Of a stretch of 64,000 nt of DNA, positions 8,757-17,545 are shown in pieces (the stretch's first letter is position 1; the number at the start of each line of letters is the position of its first letter). The notes under the pieces are model-generated. The model ran no database searches and had not been told where the DNA came from. It worked only from the letters and a program-made list of their open reading frames with translations. This DNA is from Actinomadura sp. WMMA1423. Its GTDB lineage: Bacteria; Actinomycetota; Actinomycetes; Streptosporangiales; Streptosporangiaceae. Location: NCBI RefSeq assembly GCF_006547145.1, contig NZ_CP041244.1, forward strand, positions 1,426,001 to 1,490,000, read 5' to 3'. The position numbers and the translations under genes are program-made.

Positions 8757-8951
8757 GGGGCCCAATGTAGAACCGGGCCACCCGCCGGTCAAACATGTCG
8801 TGATCTTCAAAAAGGATGTCGCACTCTAATTTCGAGCAATTCACCTCAAAATAGAGTTATTTGCTCCCTGGGCCCCGGTGCCCGGCCCGGCCCCGTCCGC
8901 CGCCCCGGTTCACAGGGTTCTCTCATCGAAGCGTGCTTTGATGAGCGCCTC
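8757..8951. promoter_or_regulatory. Divergent promoter region, SH3-like gene / two-component operon
   Basis: 195 bp with a clear AT-rich patch (about 8800-8870, including CAAAATAGAGTTATTTG) in otherwise GC-rich DNA. No good Shine-Dalgarno is seen before the response-regulator ATG at 8952, so its start is chosen by homology. Confidence 0.5.
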
Positions 8952-9653
8952 ATGCCTGGTCAGAAGATTCTCGTCGTGGACGACGAGCCGAACATCGCCG
9001 ACGTCCTGGCGACCGCGCTGGCCTTCCACGGGTTCGACGTGACCACCGCGTCGACGGGCGCCGAGGCCGTCGAGCGGGCGGAGGCGGAGCACCCCCACCT
9101 CATCGTGCTGGACCTGATGCTGCCCGACGTCGACGGCCTGGAGGTGTGCCGTACGCTGCGCGGCCGGGGGCACCGGTTCGGGATCGTGTTCCTGACGGCG
9201 CGGGACGGGCGCGCCGACAAGGTCTCAGGGTTGACCTACGGCGGCGACGACTACGTGACCAAGCCGTTCGCGCTGGACGAGCTGCTCGCGCGCGTGCGGG
9301 CGGTGCTGCGGCGGGTCGTCCCCGAGGAGTCGCATCCGGGGGCCGTCCTCAGGGTGGCCGACGTGGAACTGGACGAGGACCTCTGCGAGGTGCGGCGCGG
9401 CGGCACCCCCGTGCGCCTGTCCCCCACCGAGTTCAAGCTGCTGCGCTACCTCCTGGGCAATCCCGGACGGGTGCTGTCGCGCGCCCAGATCCTCGACGCG
9501 GTCTGGGACTACGACTTCGGCGGCACCTCCAACGTCGTCGACACCTACGTCGGCTACCTCCGCAGGAAGCTCGACCCGCTGGGGCCGCCCCTCATCCACA
9601 CGCAGCGGGGATTCGGGTACGTCCTGCGCGCGGGCGGAGCGAGCGGCAGGTGA
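8952..9653 (+). CDS. OmpR-family response regulator
   Basis: A 233-residue two-component regulator. The receiver domain (1-120) has the acidic pair D10/D11, phospho-acceptor D54 in LIVLDLMLPD, T82 and K104 (YVTKPFA). The winged-helix DNA-binding domain (about 135-228) has LSPTEFKLLRYLLGNPGRVLSR and ends in RGFGYVLR. All catalytic receiver residues are present. The stop overlaps the GTG start of the sensor kinase by 4 bp, so the two are translationally coupled. Likely targets are itself and the lipoprotein/MMPL genes downstream (inference). Confidence 0.95.
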   Translation: MPGQKILVVDDEPNIADVLATALAFHGFDVTTASTGAEAVERAEAEHPHLIVLDLMLPDVDGLEVCRTLRGRGHRFGIVFLTARDGRADKVSGLTYGGDDYVTKPFALDELLARVRAVLRRVVPEESHPGAVLRVADVELDEDLCEVRRGGTPVRLSPTEFKLLRYLLGNPGRVLSRAQILDAVWDYDFGGTSNVVDTYVGYLRRKLDPLGPPLIHTQRGFGYVLRAGGASGR

Positions 9654-11047
9654 CCCTGCGGACGCGGCTGCTGATCGCCCTCGTGGCGCTGACCGCCGGC
9701 GCGCTGGTGATCACCGGGGCCGCCAGCACGCTGGCGCTGCGCTCGTACCTGGTCGGCAGGGTCGACGACCAGTTGCGCGCGGCGGCGCTCGTGGCCCGGC
9801 AGAACGCGGTGGTCCGGAACGGATCGCGCGACGAGCTGCGGACGGCGGTGGCGCCCACCGAGTACGTCGTGGAGATCCGCCGCGAGAACGGCACGATCAG
9901 CGGGGTCGGCGGACCGCCGGAGCTCGCCCCCGGGGTGCTCGGCGAACGGGCGCCTCCGGCGCCGGCCACCGGGGTCTCCGCCCCGGCCGGCGTCGACGCC
10001 GGGCCCGCGGGCCGGTTCCGCGTGGTGTCGTTCACGGCGCCGAACGGCCGCGCCACGGCCGTGATCGGCCTGCCGCTGCGGCCGGTCGGCGAGACGGTGC
10101 GGCGGCTGCTGCTGATCGAGGCGCTGGCCGGGCTGGCCGTGCTCGCGCTGCTGGCCGGCGCGGCCCGGCTGCTCATCCGGCGCGGGCTCCGCCCGCTGGA
10201 GACGATCACCGAGACCGCGGGCGCGATCGCGGGCGGCGACCTGGACCGGCGGGTGCCGGTCTCGTCGCCGCGCACCGAGGCGGGGCGCCTGTCGATCGCG
10301 GTGAACGGCATGCTGGCCCGCATCCAGGCCGCCATCGAGGCCCGCGCACGCTCGGAGGAGCGGTTGCGGGAGTTCGTCGCCGACGCGTCCCACGAGCTGC
10401 GCACGCCGCTGACCTCGGTGCGCGGCTACCTGCAGATGCTCCGGCACGGCGTGGTGACGCTGGCCGACCGGCCGGACGCGGTGCGGCGCGCGGACGACGA
10501 GGCCGCCCGGATGTCCAAGATCGTCGACGGGCTGCTGTACCTGGCCCGGCTGGACCAGGAGCCGATGCCGCGCCCCGGGCCGGTGGACCTCGCGGCGATC
10601 GCCGCCGACGCCGTCGCCGACGCCCTCGCCGTGGAGCCCGAACGCCCGATCACGCTGCGCGCGCCGGAGTCCTGCGAGATCACCGGTGACGAGGACGCGC
10701 TGCGGCAGGTGCTGGCGAACCTCCTCGGCAACGCCCGCGCCCACACCCCGCCCGGGACCCCGGTGACGGTGCGCGTGCTGGCGGAGACCGGGGCGGCGGT
10801 GGTCGAGGTGTCCGACCGGGGGGCGGGCATGCCGCCGGAGTCGGCGGCGCGGGCGTTCGACCGCTTCTACCGGGGCGCCGGCGCGCGCGGCGGGTCGTCC
10901 GGCAGCGGTCTCGGGCTGCCGATCGTCGCCGCGATCGCCCGGTCGCACGGCGGCTCCGCCGGGCTCGAGAGCACGCCCGGGGAGGGCACCACGGTCCGGG
11001 TGCGTTTGCCCTCCCGTGGACCTCTGAACGATCTCTCATCTTCCTGA
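9650..11047 (+). CDS. Sensor histidine kinase partnering the upstream regulator
   Basis: A 465-residue membrane kinase: TM1 about 9-31, an extracytoplasmic sensor loop of about 120 residues, TM2 about 154-177, HAMP about 178-235, dimerisation domain with phospho-His near 247 (DASHELRTPL), and HATPase_c with N box (LLGNARAHTP), G1 (DRGAGMP), F box (FDRFYRG) and G2 (GSGLGLPIV). All boxes are intact. GTG 9650 overlaps the regulator's stop. The sensor loop is rich in Ala, Pro and Gly and gives no clue to the ligand. The operon continues with a lipoprotein and an MMPL transporter, suggesting envelope-related sensing (inference). Confidence 0.94.
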   Translation: MTLRTRLLIALVALTAGALVITGAASTLALRSYLVGRVDDQLRAAALVARQNAVVRNGSRDELRTAVAPTEYVVEIRRENGTISGVGGPPELAPGVLGERAPPAPATGVSAPAGVDAGPAGRFRVVSFTAPNGRATAVIGLPLRPVGETVRRLLLIEALAGLAVLALLAGAARLLIRRGLRPLETITETAGAIAGGDLDRRVPVSSPRTEAGRLSIAVNGMLARIQAAIEARARSEERLREFVADASHELRTPLTSVRGYLQMLRHGVVTLADRPDAVRRADDEAARMSKIVDGLLYLARLDQEPMPRPGPVDLAAIAADAVADALAVEPERPITLRAPESCEITGDEDALRQVLANLLGNARAHTPPGTPVTVRVLAETGAAVVEVSDRGAGMPPESAARAFDRFYRGAGARGGSSGSGLGLPIVAAIARSHGGSAGLESTPGEGTTVRVRLPSRGPLNDLSSS

Positions 11048-11083
11048 CGACGGGTTCTGAGATCCGGCTGGTCGGGTGGGGTC

Positions 11084-11830
11084 ATGATTCCCAGACCATC
11101 CCGCCGGACGGCCGTCGTGGCGGCCGCCGCCGTCATACCGCTGGCCCTGGCGTGCACCGCCGACCGGCTGGCCGCGGACCGGGCCGCGGGCAGGCTGTCC
11201 GGCCGGGCCGCCTGCTACCTGCGCACCGCCGACCGGCCGCGGGTCGCGCTCGGCGGCTTCCCGTTCCTGCCGCAGGGGCTGTCCGGCCGTCTCGACGACG
11301 TCAGGATCTCCGCGCGGAACGTGCGGCGCGGAGAGCTGAGCGTCAGCAGTCTGGACGCCCGCCTGCGCGGGGTGCGCCAGGCGCCCGGCGGCAAGGCCGC
11401 CGTCGAGCGGGTCACCGCGGACGCGGTCGTCTCCTTCCCGTCGCTGAACTCCATGCTGGCCGGCAAGGGCGGCGACGGGCCCCGCGTCCAGGGGCTCGGC
11501 TACGACAACGGCATGCTCGCGGTCGAGACGCGGGTCGCGCGGGCGGGCATGGAGCTGCCGGTCACCGTGCTCGCCGAGCCGAGCCTGAGCGGCCGCAGCC
11601 TGGACTTCCGGCCCCGCTACGTGAAGGTGCTCGGCCGCCTGGTGCCCGCCGAACAGCTCATGAAGCGCCTGCCCGAACAACCCGACCTGGGCCGGGAGCT
11701 GCCGGAGCTGCCTGTCGGGCTGCGCTACTCGTCGGCCGGGGTGACCGGGGACGGGGTGCGGATCGGCATGACCGCCGACGACGTCAGCCTCACCGCCGGC
11801 GGGAAGAGCAAGGAGGGCCGGTCGTGCTGA
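11084..11830 (+). CDS. DUF2993 / LmeA-like lipoprotein
   Basis: A 248-residue protein with a lipoprotein signal ending LALAC (Cys24) and a DUF2993 body: GGFPFLPQGLSGRLDDVRISA near the start, then alternating amphipathic strands. The best-studied relative, mycobacterial LmeA, binds lipids and affects mannan-chain length in lipoglycans. The sequence supports an extracytoplasmic, membrane-anchored lipid-binding fold; a role in glycolipid assembly is inference. ATG 11084 lies 37 bp after the kinase. The 3' end overlaps the MMPL gene start by 7 bp, indicating one operon. Confidence 0.85.
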   Translation: MIPRPSRRTAVVAAAAVIPLALACTADRLAADRAAGRLSGRAACYLRTADRPRVALGGFPFLPQGLSGRLDDVRISARNVRRGELSVSSLDARLRGVRQAPGGKAAVERVTADAVVSFPSLNSMLAGKGGDGPRVQGLGYDNGMLAVETRVARAGMELPVTVLAEPSLSGRSLDFRPRYVKVLGRLVPAEQLMKRLPEQPDLGRELPELPVGLRYSSAGVTGDGVRIGMTADDVSLTAGGKSKEGRSC

Positions 11831-13986
11831 GGCTCGTGAGCACGCTGTGCGTCCGCCGCCCCTGGACGGTGATCGCCGTATGGCTCGTCCTGATCGGGTC
11901 CGTCGCGGCGGCCGTGCTGGTCTTCGGGCGGCCCACCGAGAACTCCCTGTCCCTTCCCGGCAGCGACGCCCAGCGGGCGGCCGACGTCCAGGCGAGGGCC
12001 TTCCCGGACGAGGCGGCGGACGACGCGTCCGGAACGCTGGTGCTGCACGCCACCGCCGGGACGCTGGAGGACCCCGCCCGGCGCGACGCGATGGCGCGGG
12101 CCGCCGAGCGGATCGAGGCCGTCCCGCACGTGCGGAAGGCGACCCCTGCCTCGCGGCGGGCCGGGACCGTCTCCGCCGACGGCCGCACCGGCTACCTGGC
12201 GATCGCGCTCGACGTGCGGGCCCGCGACGTGGACCGCGCGCTGGTCCGCCGGATCGAGGACGCCGCCGCTCCGCTGGAGGCGACCGGCGTCGAGACGGTG
12301 CCCGGCGGGCGGCTGGCGGAGGCCGCCGAACGCTCGGGCGGCGCCGCGCGGGAGGCCGGCGGCCTGGCGGTGGGGGCCGTGGTGCTGCTGGCGGCGCTGG
12401 GCGGCGCCGTCGCGGCCGGGTTGCCGATCGCGATGGCCCTGGCCGGGCTGGTGTGCGGGGTCGGGGCCGTCGGGCTGCTCGGACATCTGACCGCGATACC
12501 TCCGGTCGCCACCACCCTCGCCACCATGATCGGGCTGGGTGTCGGCATCGACTACTCCCTGTTCGTGCTCAGCCGCTACAGGACGCTGCTGGCGCGGGGC
12601 GAGGGGGTCCCGCAGGCGGTGCGCTCGGCCGTCACGTCCTCCGGCGCGTCCGTGGCCTTCGCCGGGGCCACCGTGGTGATCGCGCTCAGCGGGCTCCTGC
12701 TCGGCGGCGTGCCGGTGCTGCGCACCCTGGCCTGGACGTCGGCGCTCGTCGTGGCCGTCGCCGTGGCCGTCGCGGTGACGCTGCTGCCGGCGGTGCTGCG
12801 GGTACTGGGCGGGCGGATCGACGCACTGCGGGTGTTCCGCGGGCGTGGCGGCTCGCAGGCGCCGTCGGCGGTGTGGGAGCGGCTCGGCGGGTGGGTGACC
12901 GCGCGCCCCTGGCGGGTGCTCATCGGCTCGGCGGCCCTGCTGGCCGTCCTGACCGTGCCGGTCACCGCCATGAGGCTGGGCCAGGTCGACGCGGGATCCG
13001 ACCCGGCCGGCAGCGCGCCGCGGCGCTCCTACGACCTGATGGCGCAGGGCTTCGGGCCCGGCTCGAACGGACCGCTCACCGTGGTCGCGGCGCCCGCCCC
13101 CAAGGCCGCCGGCCCGGCCGACGCCAGGATCACCGGCCTCGCCGACTCGATCCGCCGGACCTCGGGGGTCGCCGAGGTCTCCCCGCCGAGGCTCAGCGCG
13201 GACGGGTCGGCGGCGGTCCTGCGCGTCACCCCCGCCACGGCTCCCGCCGACCCGGCGACGGCCGATCTCGTCCGGCGGATCAGGGCGCTGCCCGCCGCCG
13301 GCGCGGAGGTCCACGTCGGCGGGCCGGTCGCCGCGCACGCCGACCTCGCCGACCGGGCCGCCTCCCGGATGCCGCTGATCATCGGGGTCGTGCTGGCGCT
13401 GTGCGGGGCGGTGCTGCTGGCGGCCTTCCGCGCCCCGGTCGTGGCGGTCAAGGCCGCCGTGATGAACCTGATCTCGATCGGCGCCGCCTACGGGGCCCTG
13501 ACCGCGGTGTTCACCTGGGGCTGGGGAGTGGAGGCGCTCGGCCTGGACGGCCCGGTCCCCATCGAGGGCTACGTACCGATGATGCTGTTCGCGGTGCTCT
13601 TCGGCCTGTCGATGGACTACGAGGTGTTCCTGCTGACCGCCGTCCGGGAGGAGTGGCTGCGGCACGGGGACGACCGCCGCGCGGTCTCCGGCGGGCTGGC
13701 CGCCACCGGCCGGATCATCAGCGCGGCGGCACTGATCATGGTCGGGGTGTTCGCCGGGTTCCTCCCGCACCACGACCCGGTGATCAAGATGTTCGGGCTG
13801 GGCATGGCCGTGGCGGTCGCCGTGGACGCCACGGTGGTGCGCGGGCTCCTGGTGCCCTCGTCCATGGTCCTGCTGGGCCGTGCCAACTGGTGGCTGCCCG
13901 CCTGGCTGGACCGGGCGCTCCCGCGGTCCGGTCCGCCGTCACCGCGACCGGTCAGCGGTAGCCGGGCAGGGTGTGGAACCAGCTGA
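11824..13986 (+). CDS. MMPL/RND-family membrane transporter
   Basis: A 720-residue integral membrane protein with two MMPL halves. Each half has one TM (about 14-36 and 360-382), a periplasmic loop, then a TM cluster (about 180-335 and 515-690). The RND-type motifs GLGVGIDYSLFVLSRYR and FGLSMDYEVFLLTAVREEW carry the paired Asp residues expected for proton coupling. MMPL proteins export lipids or hydrophobic metabolites using the proton gradient. Start GTG 11824 overlaps the lipoprotein gene, and the pair probably works together on an envelope lipid (inference). The 3' end overlaps the converging epimerase gene by 35 bp. Confidence 0.93.
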   Translation: MLRLVSTLCVRRPWTVIAVWLVLIGSVAAAVLVFGRPTENSLSLPGSDAQRAADVQARAFPDEAADDASGTLVLHATAGTLEDPARRDAMARAAERIEAVPHVRKATPASRRAGTVSADGRTGYLAIALDVRARDVDRALVRRIEDAAAPLEATGVETVPGGRLAEAAERSGGAAREAGGLAVGAVVLLAALGGAVAAGLPIAMALAGLVCGVGAVGLLGHLTAIPPVATTLATMIGLGVGIDYSLFVLSRYRTLLARGEGVPQAVRSAVTSSGASVAFAGATVVIALSGLLLGGVPVLRTLAWTSALVVAVAVAVAVTLLPAVLRVLGGRIDALRVFRGRGGSQAPSAVWERLGGWVTARPWRVLIGSAALLAVLTVPVTAMRLGQVDAGSDPAGSAPRRSYDLMAQGFGPGSNGPLTVVAAPAPKAAGPADARITGLADSIRRTSGVAEVSPPRLSADGSAAVLRVTPATAPADPATADLVRRIRALPAAGAEVHVGGPVAAHADLADRAASRMPLIIGVVLALCGAVLLAAFRAPVVAVKAAVMNLISIGAAYGALTAVFTWGWGVEALGLDGPVPIEGYVPMMLFAVLFGLSMDYEVFLLTAVREEWLRHGDDRRAVSGGLAATGRIISAAALIMVGVFAGFLPHHDPVIKMFGLGMAVAVAVDATVVRGLLVPSSMVLLGRANWWLPAWLDRALPRSGPPSPRPVSGSRAGCGTS

Positions 13987-14890
13987 CCGTCTCCTCCAGG
14001 CCGGCCTCCAGGGGCACGGGGCGGAGATCGGGGAACAGGGTGCGGAGCCGGCGGTCGTCGGCCTGGGAGTCGCGGACGTCGCCGGCCCGGCCCGGCTCAT
14101 GCCGTGTCGGGAGCGGCCGGCCGACGAGATCGGACAGCAGCTTGGCGACGTCGAGGATCGAGACCCTGGTCCCGAACGCGAGGTTGACCGGCGTGTCGTG
14201 GGCGACCCTCCGGACGGCGGCGTCGGCGAGCACCTGCGCGACGGTGCCGACGTAGGTGAAGTCGCGCGTCTGGTGGCCGTCGCCGTGGACTCGCAACGGG
14301 CGGCCGCGCAGGGCCGCGTCGATGAACGCCGGGACGACGGCCGCGTAGGCGTGGCCCGCGGGCTGGAACGGCCCGTAGACGTTGAAGAAGCGCAGCACCA
14401 GCACGGGCAGGCCGAAGGCGGCCGCGTACGCCAGGCTGTAGGACTCGGTCGCCAGCTTGCTGGCCGCGTAGGGGCTGAGCGGGCGCGTGGGGAGGTCCTC
14501 GTGCTTGGGCAGTTCGCGGACCGCGCCGTACACCGACGACGAGGACACGGCGATCACGTGGACGCCGCCGCGGCGGCAGGCCTCGAGCACCCGCACCGTT
14601 CCCGTGGCGTTGACCTGGTGGCTGGCCATCGGGTCGGCGAGGGACCTCGGGACCGAAGGGCGGGCCGCGAGGTGGACCACCGCGTCGGCCGCGGCGAGGG
14701 TCCGGTCGAGCAGGCCGCCGTCCAGGATGCTCCCGTGGACGATCTCCACCGCCGTCCCGTCCAGGTTCGCGGGGTCGCCGGTGCTGAAGTCGTCCAGCGC
14801 CACCACCCGGGTGACCTCGGGGCGGGCCGCCAGCTCCCGGCACGCGTGCGAGCCGATGAAACCCGCGCCTCCGGTGACGACGATCCTCAT
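13952..14890 (-). CDS. NAD-dependent sugar-nucleotide epimerase/dehydratase
   Basis: A 312-residue extended SDR enzyme: NAD-binding GGAGFIGS (7-14), HLAARPSVPRS, SSSSVYG, catalytic YxxxK in YAASK, FFNVYGPFQ. It should interconvert or dehydrate an NDP-sugar, giving a precursor for the surface glycan; substrate identity (UDP-Glc, UDP-GlcNAc or uronate) cannot be read directly. The start ATG 14890 overlaps the stop of the upstream glycosyltransferase (ATGA), so both belong to one transcript. Confidence 0.92.
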   Translation of the reverse strand: MRIVVTGGAGFIGSHACRELAARPEVTRVVALDDFSTGDPANLDGTAVEIVHGSILDGGLLDRTLAAADAVVHLAARPSVPRSLADPMASHQVNATGTVRVLEACRRGGVHVIAVSSSSVYGAVRELPKHEDLPTRPLSPYAASKLATESYSLAYAAAFGLPVLVLRFFNVYGPFQPAGHAYAAVVPAFIDAALRGRPLRVHGDGHQTRDFTYVGTVAQVLADAAVRRVAHDTPVNLAFGTRVSILDVAKLLSDLVGRPLPTRHEPGRAGDVRDSQADDRRLRTLFPDLRPVPLEAGLEETVSWFHTLPGYR

Positions 14891-16059
14891 CGGCCGCCCT
14901 CCCCCGCCGCTGACCGGCCCCGTTCCGCGGCGAGAGCGGAGTAGAGCGCCTCCATGTCGCCGACCAGCCGGCCCGGGCCGAACCGCTCGGTCGTCCGCGC
15001 CCGCGCCCGCTCTCCCATCGACAGCCGCAGATGGTCGTCGCGCAGCAGTTCCAGGACGCGGTGGGCGAGTTCGTCGGCGCGCGGCGGGGCCAGGAGTCCG
15101 GTCACGCCGTGCTCGACCACGGAGGCCACGCCGCCCACCCGGGTCGCGACGGCCGGGAGCCCGGCCATGCCGCCCTCGATGAGGGAGACCGGCGTCCCCT
15201 CGTTGTCCGAGGTGAGCAGGACCAGGTCCGCAGCCGCGTAGACGGTCTCGACGTCGGCCCGCCATCCGAGCATGCGCACCGCCCCGTCGAGCCGCGCCGC
15301 CCGGGCGGCGAACTCCCCGGCGAGGTCGCCCCCGCCGCAGACGGCGAAGCGGACGGCGGGGACGTCGCGGCGCACCGCCTCCATCACCTCCAGCAGCCGG
15401 TCGGGCCGCTTGATCCCGGTCACCCGTCCGACGTAGGCGACGACGGGGCCGCTCTCGGGGAGGCCGAGCTCGTGCCTGGCCTTGCGCCGCTCCGGAAGAG
15501 GGGCGAGGGCCAGGCCCGGGGCGGCCACCACGTACTGCTCGGGACGCCCGATGCCCGCGGCGAGGAGGTCGTCGCGCACCTGCGGGCCGACGGCGACGAG
15601 CCGGTGGCTGAGGCGCGCGAAGGCGCGTTCGGCCCCGATCAGCAGTCTCGTCTTCGCCGGCGGGAAGTAGCCGTGCAGCAGGTGGCCGTGGAAGGTGTGG
15701 ACGCGTGCGGGGACCCGGGCCGCGACGGCCGCCACCCGTCCCAGCGCCCCGGCCTTCGCGGTGTGGGTGTGGACGATGTGCGGCCGGAACCCGCGCATCG
15801 CGGCGGCGAGGTGCGCCAGGGAGCGGACGTCTCCTCCCGGGCGTACGGCGCGCCCCAGGGTCGGCACATGGTGCGGCTCGATATCGGGGGCGCACATTTC
15901 CGTGTAGTCGGCCTCGTCCTCTCCCACATGCCCGCAATAGAGCCGCTGCTCGAATCGCTCGGGATCCAGCCCGCGCATGAGCGTCGCCACCTGGACCGCC
16001 GGGCCCCCGACGTTCATGCGGGCGATGACCCGCATCACCCTGATGCGTTCGCCGACCAT
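14887..16059 (-). CDS. Glycosyltransferase family 4 (GT-B)
   Basis: A 390-residue retaining GT4 enzyme. The N-terminal Rossmann half has MNVGGPAVQVATLMRGL and HTHTAKAGALGR. The C-terminal nucleotide-sugar half has VAYVGRVTGIKRPDRLL and the E-x7-E-type motif EGTPVSLIEGGMAGLP. It is cytoplasmic or membrane-associated and adds a sugar to the growing lipid-linked repeat unit. ATG 16059 is chosen because GGAGGGG sits 5 bp upstream; the frame is open 10 codons further. First gene of a two-gene unit with the epimerase. Confidence 0.93.
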   Translation of the reverse strand: MVGERIRVMRVIARMNVGGPAVQVATLMRGLDPERFEQRLYCGHVGEDEADYTEMCAPDIEPHHVPTLGRAVRPGGDVRSLAHLAAAMRGFRPHIVHTHTAKAGALGRVAAVAARVPARVHTFHGHLLHGYFPPAKTRLLIGAERAFARLSHRLVAVGPQVRDDLLAAGIGRPEQYVVAAPGLALAPLPERRKARHELGLPESGPVVAYVGRVTGIKRPDRLLEVMEAVRRDVPAVRFAVCGGGDLAGEFAARAARLDGAVRMLGWRADVETVYAAADLVLLTSDNEGTPVSLIEGGMAGLPAVATRVGGVASVVEHGVTGLLAPPRADELAHRVLELLRDDHLRLSMGERARARTTERFGPGRLVGDMEALYSALAAERGRSAAGEGGR

Positions 16060-16384
16060 CGACCCCTCCAAATGCGTAGCACCGATCACAGTCTATGCAG
16101 ATCCGCGGGATCGACACACGGTCACGCGCCCGCATGTCCGAGCAGGTCAGAGGGTTGACCATAGACCGAAATAGAGGACAAAAGGTCGGATTTCAACCTT
16201 TTCTTCGAGGCTCTCCTTCCAGGGATCCGGCCACGATTTCCCAGTCATTGTATTTGTTTGCCCTACCGGCACTCGTCAATGACCGAGGCGGATGTCGAGG
16301 GCGGGTAATCTCGGCGTTGCCAATAGGATGCCGGACGGTGCACGGCCGAATTCGCACCGCCGTCGCACGCTACAGGGGGAAACA
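16060..16384. promoter_or_regulatory. Divergent intergenic region, glycosyltransferase / beta-helix protein
   Basis: 325 bp without a convincing gene. GC is locally reduced (about 16150-16290). GGGGGAA lies 5 bp before the beta-helix ATG and GGAGGGG before the opposite gene. I found no clear inverted repeat. Confidence 0.5.
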
Positions 16385-17434
16385 ATGATTTCTCGTACTG
16401 CGCGGGCATGTGCCTGTTTCGTGGGCGTTCTGGGAGCGGCACTCACGGTGCCGGCGACGGCCCAGGCCCAAGTCATCACGCCCTGCAGCACCTCGGCGCT
16501 GATAGCCGCGATCAACACTGCGAACACGGGCGGGCCCACAACGATCGTCCTGACACCCCTCTGCGTCTACTCCCTCACGACGCCGGCGGAAACCGGCACC
16601 CGCGGGCCGGACGGACTCCCGATCATCAGGCGGAGCATCGAGATCCGGGGCAACGGAGCGACGATCCGGCGGACCGTGGGCAGCCCGCCGTTCCGCATCC
16701 TCGAGGTACTCGGCGGAGGACTCACCCTCAGCAACCTCACCATCAGGGGCGGCGACAGCGGCGCCGACACAGGCGGAGGCGTCCTTGTGGACGGGGGCAC
16801 GGTCTTCAGGGCCACGGCCGTCACCTTCACCGGCAACCAGGGCGACAACGGCGCCGCCCTGAGCGGTGACACGGCGGACGTGACGCTGCTGACCAGCAGG
16901 ATCACCGGCAACACGACGACGGGCGGCGGCGCCGGCGCCGTCTACAACGACGGGAGCCTGCTGGTGCAGTCCTCGAACATCGTCGACAACACCGCGAACA
17001 CCGGCGGCGGAGGCATCTACAACGAGCAGGGCGGTGTCGCCACCGTTCGCAACAGCGTCATCCAAGGGAACACGGCAAGGACCACGTTCGGCGGAGGCAT
17101 CGTCAACCTGAGCGGGTCCACCCTGCGCCTGCAGAGCAGCACCGTCGCCCTCAACACCGCGGCCACGGACGGCGGGGGCATCTACAACTCCGGCACGCTC
17201 TTCGTGACCAGCGGATCCATCTTCGGGAACTACGCCTCGGGCAGGGGCGGCGGGATCTTCAACCAGACCGGCGGCACCGTCTCGCTGACCAGCTCCACCG
17301 TCGCTCGCAACCAGGCCACCAGCGGGGGCGGGATCTACAACGCCGCGGGCCCCGGAAGCGTGACGAGGGCCTTCACCTCGATCGTGCTGAACATCCCCGA
17401 CAACTGCGCGCCCACCAGCACCAGCTGCGGCTAG
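16385..17434 (+). CDS. Secreted right-handed parallel beta-helix protein
   Basis: A 349-residue exported protein: signal peptide about 1-29 (ending ATAQAQ), then a beta-helix built from about eight coils. Coils about 130-335 repeat the pattern xxxNTA..GGGIYN (GGGIYNEQ, GGGIVNLS, GGGIYNSG, GGGIFNQT, GGGIYNAA), like the FxxN/GGA-I repeats of polymorphic membrane proteins. A Cys pair closes the C-terminus (NCAPTSTSCG). Many beta-helices bind or cleave polysaccharides, but no lyase or hydrolase catalytic set is evident, so a structural or adhesive role is as likely. It sits inside the glycan locus. RBS GGGGGAA; ATG 16385. Confidence 0.85.
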   Translation: MISRTARACACFVGVLGAALTVPATAQAQVITPCSTSALIAAINTANTGGPTTIVLTPLCVYSLTTPAETGTRGPDGLPIIRRSIEIRGNGATIRRTVGSPPFRILEVLGGGLTLSNLTIRGGDSGADTGGGVLVDGGTVFRATAVTFTGNQGDNGAALSGDTADVTLLTSRITGNTTTGGGAGAVYNDGSLLVQSSNIVDNTANTGGGGIYNEQGGVATVRNSVIQGNTARTTFGGGIVNLSGSTLRLQSSTVALNTAATDGGGIYNSGTLFVTSGSIFGNYASGRGGGIFNQTGGTVSLTSSTVARNQATSGGGIYNAAGPGSVTRAFTSIVLNIPDNCAPTSTSCG

Positions 17435-17504
17435 GACGGCTCGGTCGGCTCATGGCCGTGTTCGACGGCACCGCGCCGACCTTCCACAAGGCGACCCCGC
17501 GCGG

Positions 17505-17545
17505 CGCGCGGCCGGAGGCTCACGCGGTGAGCCTCCGGTCGCGCG
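17505..17545. terminator. Long hairpin at the 3' end of the methyltransferase gene
   Basis: A 19-bp stem with one G-U pair and a 3-nt loop; the inner perfect part is CCGGAGGCTCAC / GTGAGCCTCCGG. It overlaps the stop codon of the methyltransferase (minus) and lies about 70 bp after the beta-helix gene (plus), so it can serve both directions. Confidence 0.75.

Noticed and set aside
8952-11047. Assigning a named two-component system such as MtrAB or TcrXY
   Set aside because: The sensor loop and neighbours do not allow a confident match; only the general families are supported.
11725-13773. Frame of 682 codons opposite the MMPL gene
   Set aside because: Composition is His/Gly/Arg-rich antisense sequence; the MMPL motifs on the plus strand are clear.
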